From Bryoerythrophyllum caledonicum (Eukaryota; Streptophyta; Bryopsida; Pottiales; Pottiaceae), in NCBI GenBank assembly GCA_963971425.1, contig OZ020514.1, positions 10,607,218 to 10,671,217 of the forward strand: DNA of 64,000 nt, read 5' to 3'. The position numbers and the translations under genes are program-made. The notes beneath the pieces were generated by a model. It was not told the origin of the DNA. It worked only from the letters and a program-made list of their open reading frames with translations, and did no database searches. Shown here one piece after another: positions 12,325 to 22,339 of this stretch; positions within the stretch are counted from its first letter, which is position 1, and each line of letters opens with the position of its first letter.

Positions 12325-12606
12325 ATTTTTCCCCCACCTTGATTTATTATGACTAGTTGGCTTTGAGATTTTTGACTTCTTGCTTGGTTTGTGGTTGGTT
12401 CGTTGGCTAGTTGCTTGGTTAGTGATTGGTTGGTTAGTCGGTTGGTTTGTGGTTCTTTGGCTACCTGTTACATAGTGTCTACCCTCGAGAGAGGGAAGTA
12501 GTTCCAACTTACTAATTCCTTGTCCAGTGGGCATGGTCTTAGTAGTGGAACGAACAGACACTTTATTCATGCCGGCCTCCTTCGGAGACCGGCGTTCTTC
12601 TTCTTC
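12325..12606 (+). other. Retrotransposon 3' UTR with terminal stem-loop and TTC tail
   Basis: After the stop comes a GGTT/GGTTGGTT-rich stretch, then a block containing GTGTCTACCCTCGAGAGAGGG, a run ending CACTTTATTCA, a stem-loop with GCCGG and CCGGC arms around CCTCCTTCGGAG, and a short TTC repeat. The same block recurs, reversed, at about 38,526-38,665 and 48,246-48,388, so it marks the family's 3' end and is the likely RT recognition site. Confidence 0.75.
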
Positions 12607-12986
12607 CTATCCTCCTTATCCCGTTTCCGTCTCGCTTATTTTTTCCCTTTTTTCCTATTTCCTAGATTCTTCTTCAAAAATGGTGAAGCCACGGGGCCAG
12701 ATATTGTTTATTATTTGCCTCTTTCTATCTTTTGCAATTCATTGCATTTGTTTGGTTCCATTTAATTGTAGAGTTGGTTTCTCGTCTGCTGAAGTTCTTG
12801 TATGTAAATGTTGCTTTTCAGTCTCATGAACCGCATCTCCTCTGTCTTAATGCTAGGATTTTATCTCCGGGGTTTTCTTCTGTACTCCGTTTTGCTATGT
12901 GACTTGTGCTTTCGCCTCTGCTGTACGGTCTCTCTTGCCATGTCTCGCTCGTTGTATTCATCTTTGTCTTCTTCATTGCTTGCAAA

Positions 12987-15599
12987 TGTCAACGAAGCGC
13001 GGAGCAAGCTTTGACAAGAGGGACATCACCCTTGTCAAGGCTGGTGTGAAGGAAGTTCATTGCATGGACAAGAAAATATACGAGGAGATCTACTCATTCT
13101 AAGAGTGGAAAGTTTTCTCTTCAAGTGTCACTCCGATGAAATCTACAAGGGTTGTCGGAATTTCTACTCCAAGCACCGCTACCTCAACAACAAGGGGTAG
13201 TGATTCAAGGTCCAAAAGCTGCACTTAAACACGCAAAGGTGGCATGGTTGCCCAAATCACCTTGACGCATATGGAAGACCAATACTAGAGAAGATGTACC
13301 CTAACCTCCTGTATAGTAAGCACACTGTTCAAAGGTTGCGTAAGGGCAAACCTCCCGAGAAGCAAATAAAGGAGTACATTCAGGAGACAAAGGCCCTGAT
13401 TGCGAAAGGAAAGGGGGGTGTTTTTAGAGTCCCAAGCAAGACACTAGCCGTCAGAGGGAAATCCTCGTCCAAGCGTAAGCGTCCGGAGCAGGTGGTGGTA
13501 GCGGAGACAATTGTAAGTGGAGGACCCGCCTCCAGACTTTGCACGTTCCAAAGCTCCAAGACGCTCCGTCTCGCGTTCTTCCGCCATGTGATGGAGATGA
13601 CAACTTTGAATCTGATGCGTAATTGAGTGACAACAACAAAGATGCGGATGACGACTTCGGGATTGACGCCAACCCCAAGATAGAAGGGCATGAAGATGGT
13701 GGTGAAGACAGAGATGAAGATGGTGATAGGGGCGACAACCACGGCATGGATGGCAGCTCCAACTCAGACTATTTTCAGCTCCTACCTGTAATTCTAGCGA
13801 TAGGCGCTACCGGTAAGAGGAAGGTATCTATCGTTGAAACATGGTTCAAGGTTCAACACCGAGTTAGGATTGGTATGCTTATACCCGCTATCCGCCGAGC
13901 CATTGCAATTAGTGCACTTGACTCGTGGACAGTCTCACGACACACGACTTCGAGGGGCACCGCTGCAACAACGGTCATCGTTTGGGATGTGCTGTCAACG
14001 GAGGCTGTTGTGCGCTTGAAGAGAAAATCCTCCCATGATTTGTCATCGGATGAAGAAGAGCCGGAGCCAAAACAAATCAAGAAGAATAACAGTACGGTTT
14101 CTCGCGAAAAGCCCCTCATCGTGTACCATGGCCAAAAGAAGAAAACATCCAATGATGTAGCCTAGAAAGAAGACGTGAAGATGACGGTCCCAAGCCCATG
14201 ATGGCGGATGACGTACAGACGAGGGGGCTTGTTTTGCCCTTGACGGTGCTTGCGCTCAAAGGACAACACACCAAAGACGAGATCGAGTTAATGCTTTGCA
14301 TAAGTATTCTGTCCCAAACTTCGCCGAACCGTTTTGGAGATTGGAATGTATAGGGCTGACACTTCTTCTTGACCACTCACTTCTTGGACTCAAAACTGAC
14401 GTCCACTTGTAGGATTGGGCCACACTCCGCACGAAGCTGAATGACTTTGTCAAGTCCGAGACAAAGGAGACCGTTACCTACCTCAGTCTAGGTGGATTTT
14501 TGAAGGAACAGATCCAGGTAAGTGTTTTCCTTGCTCTCTTTGAGTGAATTGTTTGTATCGGTTCATTGTCTCGCATGAACTATGCGTTTTCTTTGATTTT
14601 CATTTCCGGTTGTTGGATTTCTAGCACAAGGTGTACAATCACGCTGACTAAGATCTTGCGCAAGAGATGACCCGGATTTTGGACGATGATGATCTCAGCG
14701 ACGAGGAACTCAACCGTTATGTTGATAAGGCATATGAGTACCGTGAGAACCTCAAGGAGTGGCAAGCGTACAAGGATCAAAGGTAGTCTCTCCAAAAAAT
14801 GGTGGAACGGATGAGGGCAGATTTTGTTGGAGACAGTCTAAAAGCATGGGAGAAGAGTAAGGCCGTAGAAGTCGAAGAAGCCCAATGGGGTGGCATCCTC
14901 TGTTTCATGTTTGTGCAATGAACCCCATTGTCTTTGACAGGATGTCACCTTTACCCTGGAAGCATACACTGGAGGAGTCCAAGATAATTGCGTCCCAATT
15001 GTAGGCGTCTTAGACCCCCCTAGGTCCCACACTTCCAGACGCAAGGCTCATTCGTATCCTTATGCTCTCCAACAACATCCCCAACAGGTTTGTTTGCACG
15101 CACATAAGTTAAGAACACCTTCACTTGCTCTGTCTCGCAATTTTCTGTTGTCTTGGATTTCCAGCCGCATTTGACAGCAAGGGTGTATCTGTCATGCAAT
15201 TCCGTAGATCCATTCCAAGGCGTAACACATGAGCGCATTTGGGAATGGAGCAATCAGCGAGGCGGGCTTAACGCCTGCAAGTTTCTCCTCCTTGGTGTGG
15301 GCGAGACGATTTTTGGAGAGGGAGATTACTCTATGACAACCACCGTCAAGGCGTTGGAGGGTGCTTGCGAATTACTTAAACGTGGTCTCTCAGATCTCCT
15401 CAAGGCTTGGCTTCAACTCTTGCAAGCAAAAGCCATAGAAGACCTCATCTCGGTGGACTACAAGTGGTTTGTACAAGCGTGGCTGACAATGGTTTTTGAC
15501 TCTAAAGAAGACGATGTCTTTTGTGGCAAATTTAGAGAGAGCTTGCTGAAAAGGGAGGTTGGTCAATCAAGCGAGACATGGACTCAGGAAATCTGAGAA
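12987..15599 (+). pseudogene. Unrecognised, decayed coding-like segments
   Basis: I do not recognise this. Several short stretches read like protein on the plus strand but are interrupted by stops and frame changes. Examples are 12,987-13,102 (FDKRDITLVKAGVKEVHCMD), 13,110-13,520 (FKCHSDEIYKGCRNFYSKHR, then HGCPNHLDAYGRPILEKMYP, with Cys/His spacing that could be a zinc-binding module), 13,623-14,165 (acidic, low-complexity) and about 14,418-14,517 (KLNDFVKSETKETVTYLSLG, followed by a GTAAGT donor). Later pieces are about 14,622-14,783 (charged helical), about 14,940-15,085, and 15,153-15,596, an open 147-residue frame. Plausible GT-AG junctions sit between the pieces. It adjoins the C-terminal end of the minus-strand MULE remnant, so it may be cargo or a second ORF of that element. 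Function unknown. Confidence 0.4.
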
Positions 15600-16855
15600 G
15601 GGTTTCAGTTCCTACCGTTGAGCCTGTGTCTCGCAAACTTTCACAATTGTGCCATCAGCCAAATCGGGTCGCAGCATCCAAAGAACCTTTAGCTAGTGCT
15701 TGCAAAGGTTTTCCTTCCAGGCATAAATACATTCACAACAACCCCATTTTGTGTTAGGGTTGTGCACAACGTACCTCAGATGCGGGCGCTTTGTTGACAA
15801 GACAATTGTCAACTCCCCCCTAACCCTTGAAAGAAGAACACAATTGTCCAGGATCTTGTTGGCTTGTTTGATTGAATTCACCAAAATTTGTTGAGCTTTT
15901 TTGTTGGTGATAAATCCCTGTTTCTTCATGTAATTATCGTAATCGTACTTCGTAATAACGTCATGTGTGAGTTTGTGTACTAGCCAATCAAGATGCCGAC
16001 CATTTAGTCTAACCTTGTCAGCCTTCAAAACGGCATTCGTGTTCCCATGATACGATTCTATCCCAGCATTAGCATCATGTCCAGCATGCAATATGTGGCA
16101 ATTGCCGGTAACCCACAATTTTGTCTTTTCCATCTAGTGCTTCTCGACATATGCCCAAAAAGCCTATGCACCTATGACCATTGTTTTGAGCTTCTGAAAT
16201 CGTGCATAGACGTACTGAAATACAATCATCGTAGGAAACAAAGACTCTTCTGTGTACACAAGGGCCTCCAATTTCCAAAGTGCCCAAGTTCACGTAATAA
16301 TGCCTTTGATCTTGGAACACGCACTCTTTTGCCATGCACGGTGAACGTGCCAGAGGTAGAGGAAGACATAAATAAGTGGTAAGACTTGTCTGTGAGGCAA
16401 AAACAAGACATCGGTTACCATCTTGGCTAAGTAGTCAACCAAACACATCAAGTAGCATGTAAGATGAATTGGAGTAGTGGTAGAGAAGGATCCTCGATGA
16501 ACTTCACGGCGGTATTCTTAGCTTGCGCATCATCGACGATGAAAGCGTTTGGACGCCATTCAGGATCTTTGAAACCAACTATACTCGTAAGGCTCCTAGC
16601 CATGGGCTGATGACACCCTGCGCGCATCTTTGCGTCACTATAAACGCCACCAATACACCATTGCGCCACTTGTTGAATACAATCAAGGTCTATAGAGGGT
16701 ACTGCATTCCACGCCAAGCAGGGCGTTAGATGTGAAGAGTGTCCAAATGATAGCGAAACATATGTCTCGGTAACGAAACTCGTGATTGTAGTGTCTCGCC
16801 TTCTTAAGATCCTATTGTCTCGAAACTTGGCGCATGTCGTACCACAAATTTTAAT
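15600..16855 (-). pseudogene. MULE transposase, C-terminal half with SWIM zinc finger
   Basis: The minus strand reads EWRPNAFIVDDAQAKNTAVK (VDDA at about 16,526-16,537, the second catalytic Asp region of Mutator-like DDE transposases). It continues in other frames to VTGNCHILHAGHDANAGIES and ends in a SWIM finger GCCECIYAWKENLCKH (C-x-C...C-x-H) near 15,693-15,740, then a conserved-looking KVLWMLRPDLADGTI tail. Stops and frameshifts occur between the pieces. The N-terminal half lies at 22,340-24,157, beyond an inserted element. SWIM-containing MULE transposases are common in plants. They are nuclear and cut at terminal inverted repeats. Confidence 0.7.
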
Positions 16856-17029
16856 TTTTTTAGTTAAGAGGTTAACTATACTAAATCCTAGACTAATTAG
16901 TTCAGGTTTTAAGTTAATACTACTTTGGTATAGTTTATTAGATAGGTTAGGGTACAAAATTAAAAGGGATTGTAAGGATACCTTAAAACCACAAAGCATG
17001 GACCTAGGACCAGCCCAACCCGGAGCCTA

Positions 17030-18660
17030 AGCCTGGACCCCAAGCCCGGACCCCAAGCCCGGACCCCAAGCCCGGAAGAGTGATCTGGACAAGGAGTGAG
17101 AGACAAATGCAAGTTGTAAAGCGAGAATCGAACGTGCCGAGCCCGGAGCAATAGCTGGAACGAAAGGAAGGAACGTGGAATCTACAACCGCAGCCCGTCG
17201 GAATCTTCCCATTAAGCTCGGGTCAACTACTTAACCGACCCCACCTAACCTCTATAGCACCACTGATTAGAGAGAGGACGAGCTGAAGCTAGGAACAAGA
17301 GAGAACGAGCTGAAGCTAGGAACAAGAGAGAACGAGCTGAAGCTAGGAACAAGAGAGAACGAGCTGAGCCAGAAGCAAGTGAGAAGACGAGCCGAGCTAG
17401 CAGCAGGAAGAGGACGAACACGCCCGGAGGCACTGTTGCGTACAAGCCCGGAGGCACTGTCAAGGGAAGCCCGGAGGCACTGTTGCTTACAGCCCGGAGG
17501 CACCTTCACGTACGAGCCCGAAGGCGCTGTCGAGGTAAGCCCGGACGCACTCATCCTTACTGCTCGTAGGCACCTTCACATACAAGCCCGGAGGCACTCA
17601 TCCTTACAAGCCCGGAGGCACCTTCACGTACAAGTCTGGAGACCTTGTCGAGGTAAGCCCGGAGGCACTCATTCTTACAAGCCCGGAGGCACCTTCACTG
17701 TCGAGCCCAGAGGCACTGTCAAGGCAAGCCCGGAGGCACTCACTCTTACAAGCCCGGAGGCACCTTTACTGTCGAGCCGGAGGCACCTTCACTTATAAGC
17801 CCGGAGGCCCTGTTGAGGTAAGCCCGGAGGCACTCACTCTTACGAGCCCAGAGGTACCTTCACTGTCGAGCCCGGAGGCACCTTCACTGTCGAGCCCGGA
17901 GGCATTGTCGAGGCAAGCCCGGAGGCACTCACTTTTACAAGCCCATAGGCACCTTCACTGTCGAGCCCGGAGGCACTGTCAAGGCAAGCCCGGAGGCACT
18001 CACTCTTACAAGCCCGGAGGCACCTTCACTGTCGAGCCGGAGGCACTGTTGAGGCAAGCCCGGAGGCACTCACTCTTACAAGCCCGGAGGCACCTTCACT
18101 GTCGAGCCGGAGGCACTGTTGAGGTAAGCCCGGAGGCACTATTGCTTACAACCCGGAGGCACCTTCACTGTCGAGTCGGAGGCACCTTCACGAGGTAAGC
18201 CCGGAGGCACTCATCCTTACAGCCCGGAGGCACTTTTGCGTATAAGCCCGAACGCGCTGTCGAGATACTTTCGGAGACACTCATCTTTACAGCCCGGAGG
18301 CACTCACTCTTACCAGCCCGGAGGCACCTTCACCAGGTAAGCCCAGAGGCACTCATCCTTACAGCCCGGAGGCACTGTTGCGTACAAACCCGGACGCGTT
18401 GTCGAGGTACTTTCGGAGACACTCATCCTTACAGCCCGGAGGCACTGTTGCGTACAAGCCCGGACGCGCTGTCGAGGTACTTTCGGAGGCACTTATCCTT
18501 ACAGCCCGGAGGCACCTTCACGTACAAGCTCGGAGGCACTCACTCTTACAGCTCGGAGGCACTGTCGAGGTAAGCCCGAACGCACTCATCCTTACAGCTG
18601 GGGACACTGTAGTAGCCGAGCCGGAGGCACCACCACTTACCGTCTAGAGGCACCATCACA
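17030..18660 (+). repeat. Large GC-rich minisatellite, unit about 25-28 bp
   Basis: Roughly sixty imperfect copies of AAGCCCGGAGGCACT followed by a variable 10-12 bp tail (TCATCCTTAC, TTCACTGTCG, GTCGAGGTA and others). The tails alternate in a higher-order pattern of two to three units. Parts are open when translated (17,379-17,798; 17,905-18,198; 18,378-18,647), giving repeats such as ARRHSLLQARRHLHCRA, but in different frames, so coding is doubtful. A shorter AGAACGAGCTGAAGCTAGGA repeat precedes it at about 17,275-17,365. Confidence 0.85.
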
Positions 18661-18817
18661 CCAACTGCAGCACCGGAGAGGTCTAGCCCTGTGCACGGAC
18701 CTTAGGGGAACCCGAGAAGACGAATCGGTACTCCCAAGACAGTCTACGAGGGGGCAGCCGGTACCCAAGAATTGCGAACCAGAGGGAAGGAAGTAGAACG
18801 AGGAAGTAGGGAGGGTC

Positions 18818-20785
18818 ATGGCCTCGTCCCCCCTGGTAATGGCCTCGGTCAAAGCCATTTTTCCCTCCATCCCCAAGGAACCTCTTGAGCTTACTGAGCT
18901 CAAGGAGGATCTCCTCCGCATGGGTTGCCTCTCCCTCCTCGAACGTTGTTGGAGTTTTTGTATTGAGTCCACTGTACAAGAGTTAAGGCAGGACTCGTTG
19001 CCGGAATCCGAAGGAGAGAGTATCCGAGCTTGCCTAAATCGGTAGACGATGGGGAAGTGGCAAGAGGTGTACGAGTTCCCTCGGCACGGTGCAGGATGGA
19101 CTAGTTTGAAGAAAGAAGAGTATGCCAAAGGACGATTGAGTACCAAGGACTCCAAGAATGGTTACGGTTTGAAAGATTGCATAGACCCTCGAGTACGACA
19201 TGTCTTTGCATTTGTGGTACCTATTCTACACCCTGAAAAACCTACACGAGTCACCGTAACCCTTGCCAACACCGTGTACGGAGCGTATCTAGGGGAGAGG
19301 ATGGTGAATTGGGCCATCATCGTGAAAGACGTAGTACTCCGGTTGACAAAGAGTGTTAGCAAAGCCAAGCGTTCTCCTCTTTGCCCCTTCTTGATCCACC
19401 TCTACCATCACTTCAAGGAAACAACGCCGGAGAGAACGACGTACAAGACTCATTTGATGATGAAAAAGTTCCAAGGAACCGAATCGGAGTTCGAGTCAGG
19501 CTCTGAAGGAGGAAGCACTTCCTCCCCATCAGCAGAAGAGGTACCTCCACCCCCCAAGCGCCAAAGAAGGAGAGAAGGAGGAGCCCCTTCTACTCGGACC
19601 CGAGCCGCCCTCCGCGCAGCAGTTACCGGACCAGCACACCTCGGAGACAAGACCTACCGAGCATCCGAGTTAATTGAGGCCCTTCGTGTGTATGTAGAAG
19701 ACACGGACAAGACATTGGCACAGGTGAGCAGCTTGGTGGGCAACCCACCCATCCAAGGACTAGTGGCGGCGGTCAAGGAAAGTATAGGAGGAGCGAGCGA
19801 CCTTCGTAGTATGGAGCAGAAGGTCCACCCACTCACCCTTGAGATGACCAAGATGAAGAGTCGAGCCTTGGAGGCAGAGAAGAGGCAGAAGGAGGCTCTT
19901 CTCCAAGCCAATGCCTCTGCGGAGGCATTACAGCGAGTAGAGGATGCTTTGCACCTACTTGCAGATGTTGTACTCAAGGCCCGGATGTTCAATGCGAGGT
20001 TGGAGAGAGACGACCACATTTCGAGCAAGAGGGTGATCGCATTCATGATGGAGCAAACTGTGAAGGTTGAGGAGGCTTATGCCAGCATGAGATTATTGGT
20101 AAGCAACCTCACACACATCTTACCCAAGTTCGTGGATGACTCCGACAGTTCAAGCAAGGATGGAGATTCCGACTCCGACACAAAAGATCGCGGTACCGGC
20201 GACAACAAAGGGAAGGCGGTGGTGGACCTTGACAGTCCACCTCTTCTCGTGCAACTTGCTAGTGTCCCTGCGAGACCATCTCCTTCAGAAATCACCACCC
20301 AGACACTGAGTGGTTGGAAGGAGAGCTCAGATGCAGGAGTGGAACCCCCACCGTTGATCCGTCATTGCCAGCCACCCCGCAGCGATCCCATTTGTTCTGC
20401 ACCAGTTATGGTCCCACCATCGAGTGTCTTTCCCTTGGGAAAGACTACCAGTGAGAGTTCTTCTCACTAGCACCTCCCGGTTCTTACATCCGGCCCGGAT
20501 ATCATGACGACTCCGAATCAGGTACCGATTCCTCCAGCTCGGTCCGAGTTTCCTCCAGTTCCTGTCTCCTTACCTGTTATCTCCACCGGGATGGGTACCA
20601 CTTTCTCTACAATAGGAACCGTGTCCCGTTCATTTGCCACTCCGACTCATCCCACGGATGCCACTTTGGCACCCTTGATGACACTTGCTACGGCCGCGCC
20701 CACCCCTTCTTTGAGCCGAAGCTCCAAGAAGCGTAGAAGGAAGGAGGAGAAGAAGAGGCTCGAGGAGTTGGCGCAGGATAGGTAG
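18818..20785 (+). CDS. Gag-like / putative plant transposon protein frame with two in-frame TAG codons
   Basis: Three open stretches lie in one and the same frame: 18,818-19,045 (75 aa), 19,049-20,470 (473 aa) and 20,504-20,785 (93 aa). The first two are separated by a single TAG at 19,043-19,045, the second and third by a TAG at 20,468-20,470. Together they form about 655 codons. The middle part begins MGKWQEVYEFPRHG and has a segment VNWAIIVKDVVLRL...CPFLIHLYHHF that resembles the putative-plant-transposon-protein domain of retroelement gag-like ORFs. It is followed by an acidic/proline linker with KRQRRR, a coiled-coil-like region (about residues 230-330), an Asp/Ser-rich stretch and a basic C terminus KKRRRKEEKKR that could be a nuclear localisation signal. 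The family assignment is weak. Confidence 0.5.
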
Positions 20786-21189
20786 GACCCTATGTCTGTA
20801 GGGCCAGGATCTTGGTTCGTAGGTCACTGTTCATTCCGGGATTTGGCCCCCGGTTGACTTTGGGTTTTGACTTGGTTTTGCCTTGGGTTTTGTATAATAA
20901 GTTACCTTCTGACGGTGCACGTCGTGTGGAATGACAGCCTCCGCCGCCAAGAGTAGTTAATGCGCCGTTTTAGTTAAAAGGTATCGTTTGAGTTTGGACT
21001 CTTGTGTGAGTCCTTCGCAGTATAAGAGAGGAGTCTCGTGGCCTCTCTCTTGACTGCTTGATGTGTGTATTTTCTTTTAGTTTGAATTCTAAACCTACGC
21101 TTTGAGAAGACCTTCGAAGGTTGGAGAGCTCGGATTGCATACATGACTGTGAGTGCCATTTCAAGTAGTCCACTCCTCAAGTCTATACT

Positions 21190-21375
21190 AATTGTCCAAT
21201 CACTGTTTCCTTGTTCCATCAAGTAGATTAGTCTGGGTGGATGGGAATAACAGGTGAGGTGAGAGGATAGTTAGTAGGGACGTGACTCTAACTCTAAACC
21301 GTTACAGTTGTTTCCTTGTTCCATCAAGTAGAATAGTTGGGGTAGATGGGAATAACATGTGAGATTGTACGTGTC
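21190..21375 (+). repeat. Imperfect direct repeat, about 105 bp apart
   Basis: TTTCCTTGTTCCATCAAGTAG followed by a purine-rich GGTGGATGGGAATAACA-type segment occurs twice (about 21,203 and 21,308) with about 90 percent identity. It belongs to the 3' non-coding part of the inserted element. The stretch from here to 22,339 has no convincing ORF. A 16-bp minisatellite (GTACGAGGTAGGTC core) sits at about 22,100-22,160. Confidence 0.6.
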
Positions 21376-22339
21376 TAGGGAAGGACAAGAGGGGGGGGGG
21401 TGACGGATGTGTAAGGGTCATAGTGAGTCTTGAGTGACCTTCCGGCGTACCGGTAGGTGTCGGTTGTGAAGACTCGTATCATTCCCTGAAGCACCCTACC
21501 TCCAACCGCATCGGATGTGGAGGGAGGCTGAGAGGAGGACGGATAGTGGGCGGGTCGGCCCGTTGTTCACTTACATTACGCCCCTCACAGTCTCGGAAAC
21601 ACGGGTCTAACCCCTCCTTCGGGGGGATCTCAGTGACGCCATAACCATTCAAGTGAGTGAGTAGAGTTAAAAGGAGAGAATGGGAGGAAGAGCCTTTGTT
21701 ACTTGTGTCAAACACTAAAATCTCTGTGAGTCCTCGGATCATCGTCCGTGGTGATAAAAACCCCTGCCGGGTACGCATGTACTCTGGATGTTCATATTGT
21801 GCATAGAACACCATATTCATTATATTGGGAGATTGGGAGCCTCCTCAAATATTGTATGAAATTTGAGTTGACCTAAACATGCAAATGTTTAGTGAATTAA
21901 CAAAATGAAATTTGTCCTATATGTACAATATGGGTACATATTCAGCTCGAGTCGAGCTGAATGTGCACAGACAATTTTTATTGGGAAAACCATTCTTACC
22001 TTTCGAAGTCCTGGAAATCTTCCAATATAATGAATATGGTGTTATAGGTTTAACTATAAGCCCTAGCTCTAATCTAAAGTTTGAGTAATTAAAGTCCTTC
22101 CTACACGTATGAGGTAGGACGTACGAGGTAGGTCGTACGAGGTAGGTCGTATGAGGAGACAACACGCGTACGAAGAACGGGGTACTTGGTGTAATTAACA
22201 CCCAGGCTTTGTGATCTAAACCTTTATTCTCTCCTTTCTTTTGATTGTATCTATTGTATAGTTGATATTGTATAGATTTTTGGCTTGTTGTTAGTCGTTG
22301 TAGTTCTCGGTGACTCTCTGTGGGAACGATTACATTAAG

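Larger units (their letters stand above)
4892..12606 (+). mobile_element. Non-LTR retrotransposon copy B: 2A, APE endonuclease, RT, RNase H, REL-like domain
   Basis: The longer copy of the family. Order along the coding strand: Asn/Thr/Lys-rich leader, 2A-like motif (5,281-5,304), APE endonuclease (about 5,930-6,720), RT (about 7,550-8,700), RNase H (about 10,850-11,330), Cys-His finger (about 11,640-11,720) and PD-(D/E)XK-like block (11,917-12,070). After these come a stop at about 12,322-12,324, a 3' untranslated region and a (TTC)n tail at about 12,594-12,606. Several frameshifts and stops (near 5,375, 6,460, 7,900, 10,364, 10,673 and 11,341) make it inactive. There is no ATG in the leader frame, so the 5' end is probably also truncated at the junction with copy A. 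Coding-strand composition is very A+C rich and poor in G. Having APE and REL-like nucleases together recalls the Dualen (RandI) clade described from green algae. That clade assignment is inference. Confidence 0.88.
16856..22339 (+). mobile_element. Element inserted into the MULE gene (retroelement-like, edges approximate)
   Basis: Sequence between the two halves of the MULE transposase. It contains a large minisatellite (about 17,030-18,660), a long plus-strand frame (18,818-20,785) and an A/T-rich 3' region with a TATA-like CAGTATAAGAGAGG at about 21,017-21,031. Near the right edge is CTCTGTGGGAACGATTACA (about 22,314-22,332), which resembles the region just inside plant LTRs. No matching long terminal repeats were found by eye, and no RT or integrase is present, so a non-autonomous (LARD-like) retroelement is a guess. 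Edges are set by where MULE similarity stops and resumes, good to within tens of bases. Confidence 0.5.

Noticed and set aside
17379-18647. Long open frames through the CCCGGAGGCAC minisatellite as a repetitive protein
   Set aside because: The open stretches change frame between blocks and follow the repeat; no start context or conserved product. Treated as a non-coding minisatellite.
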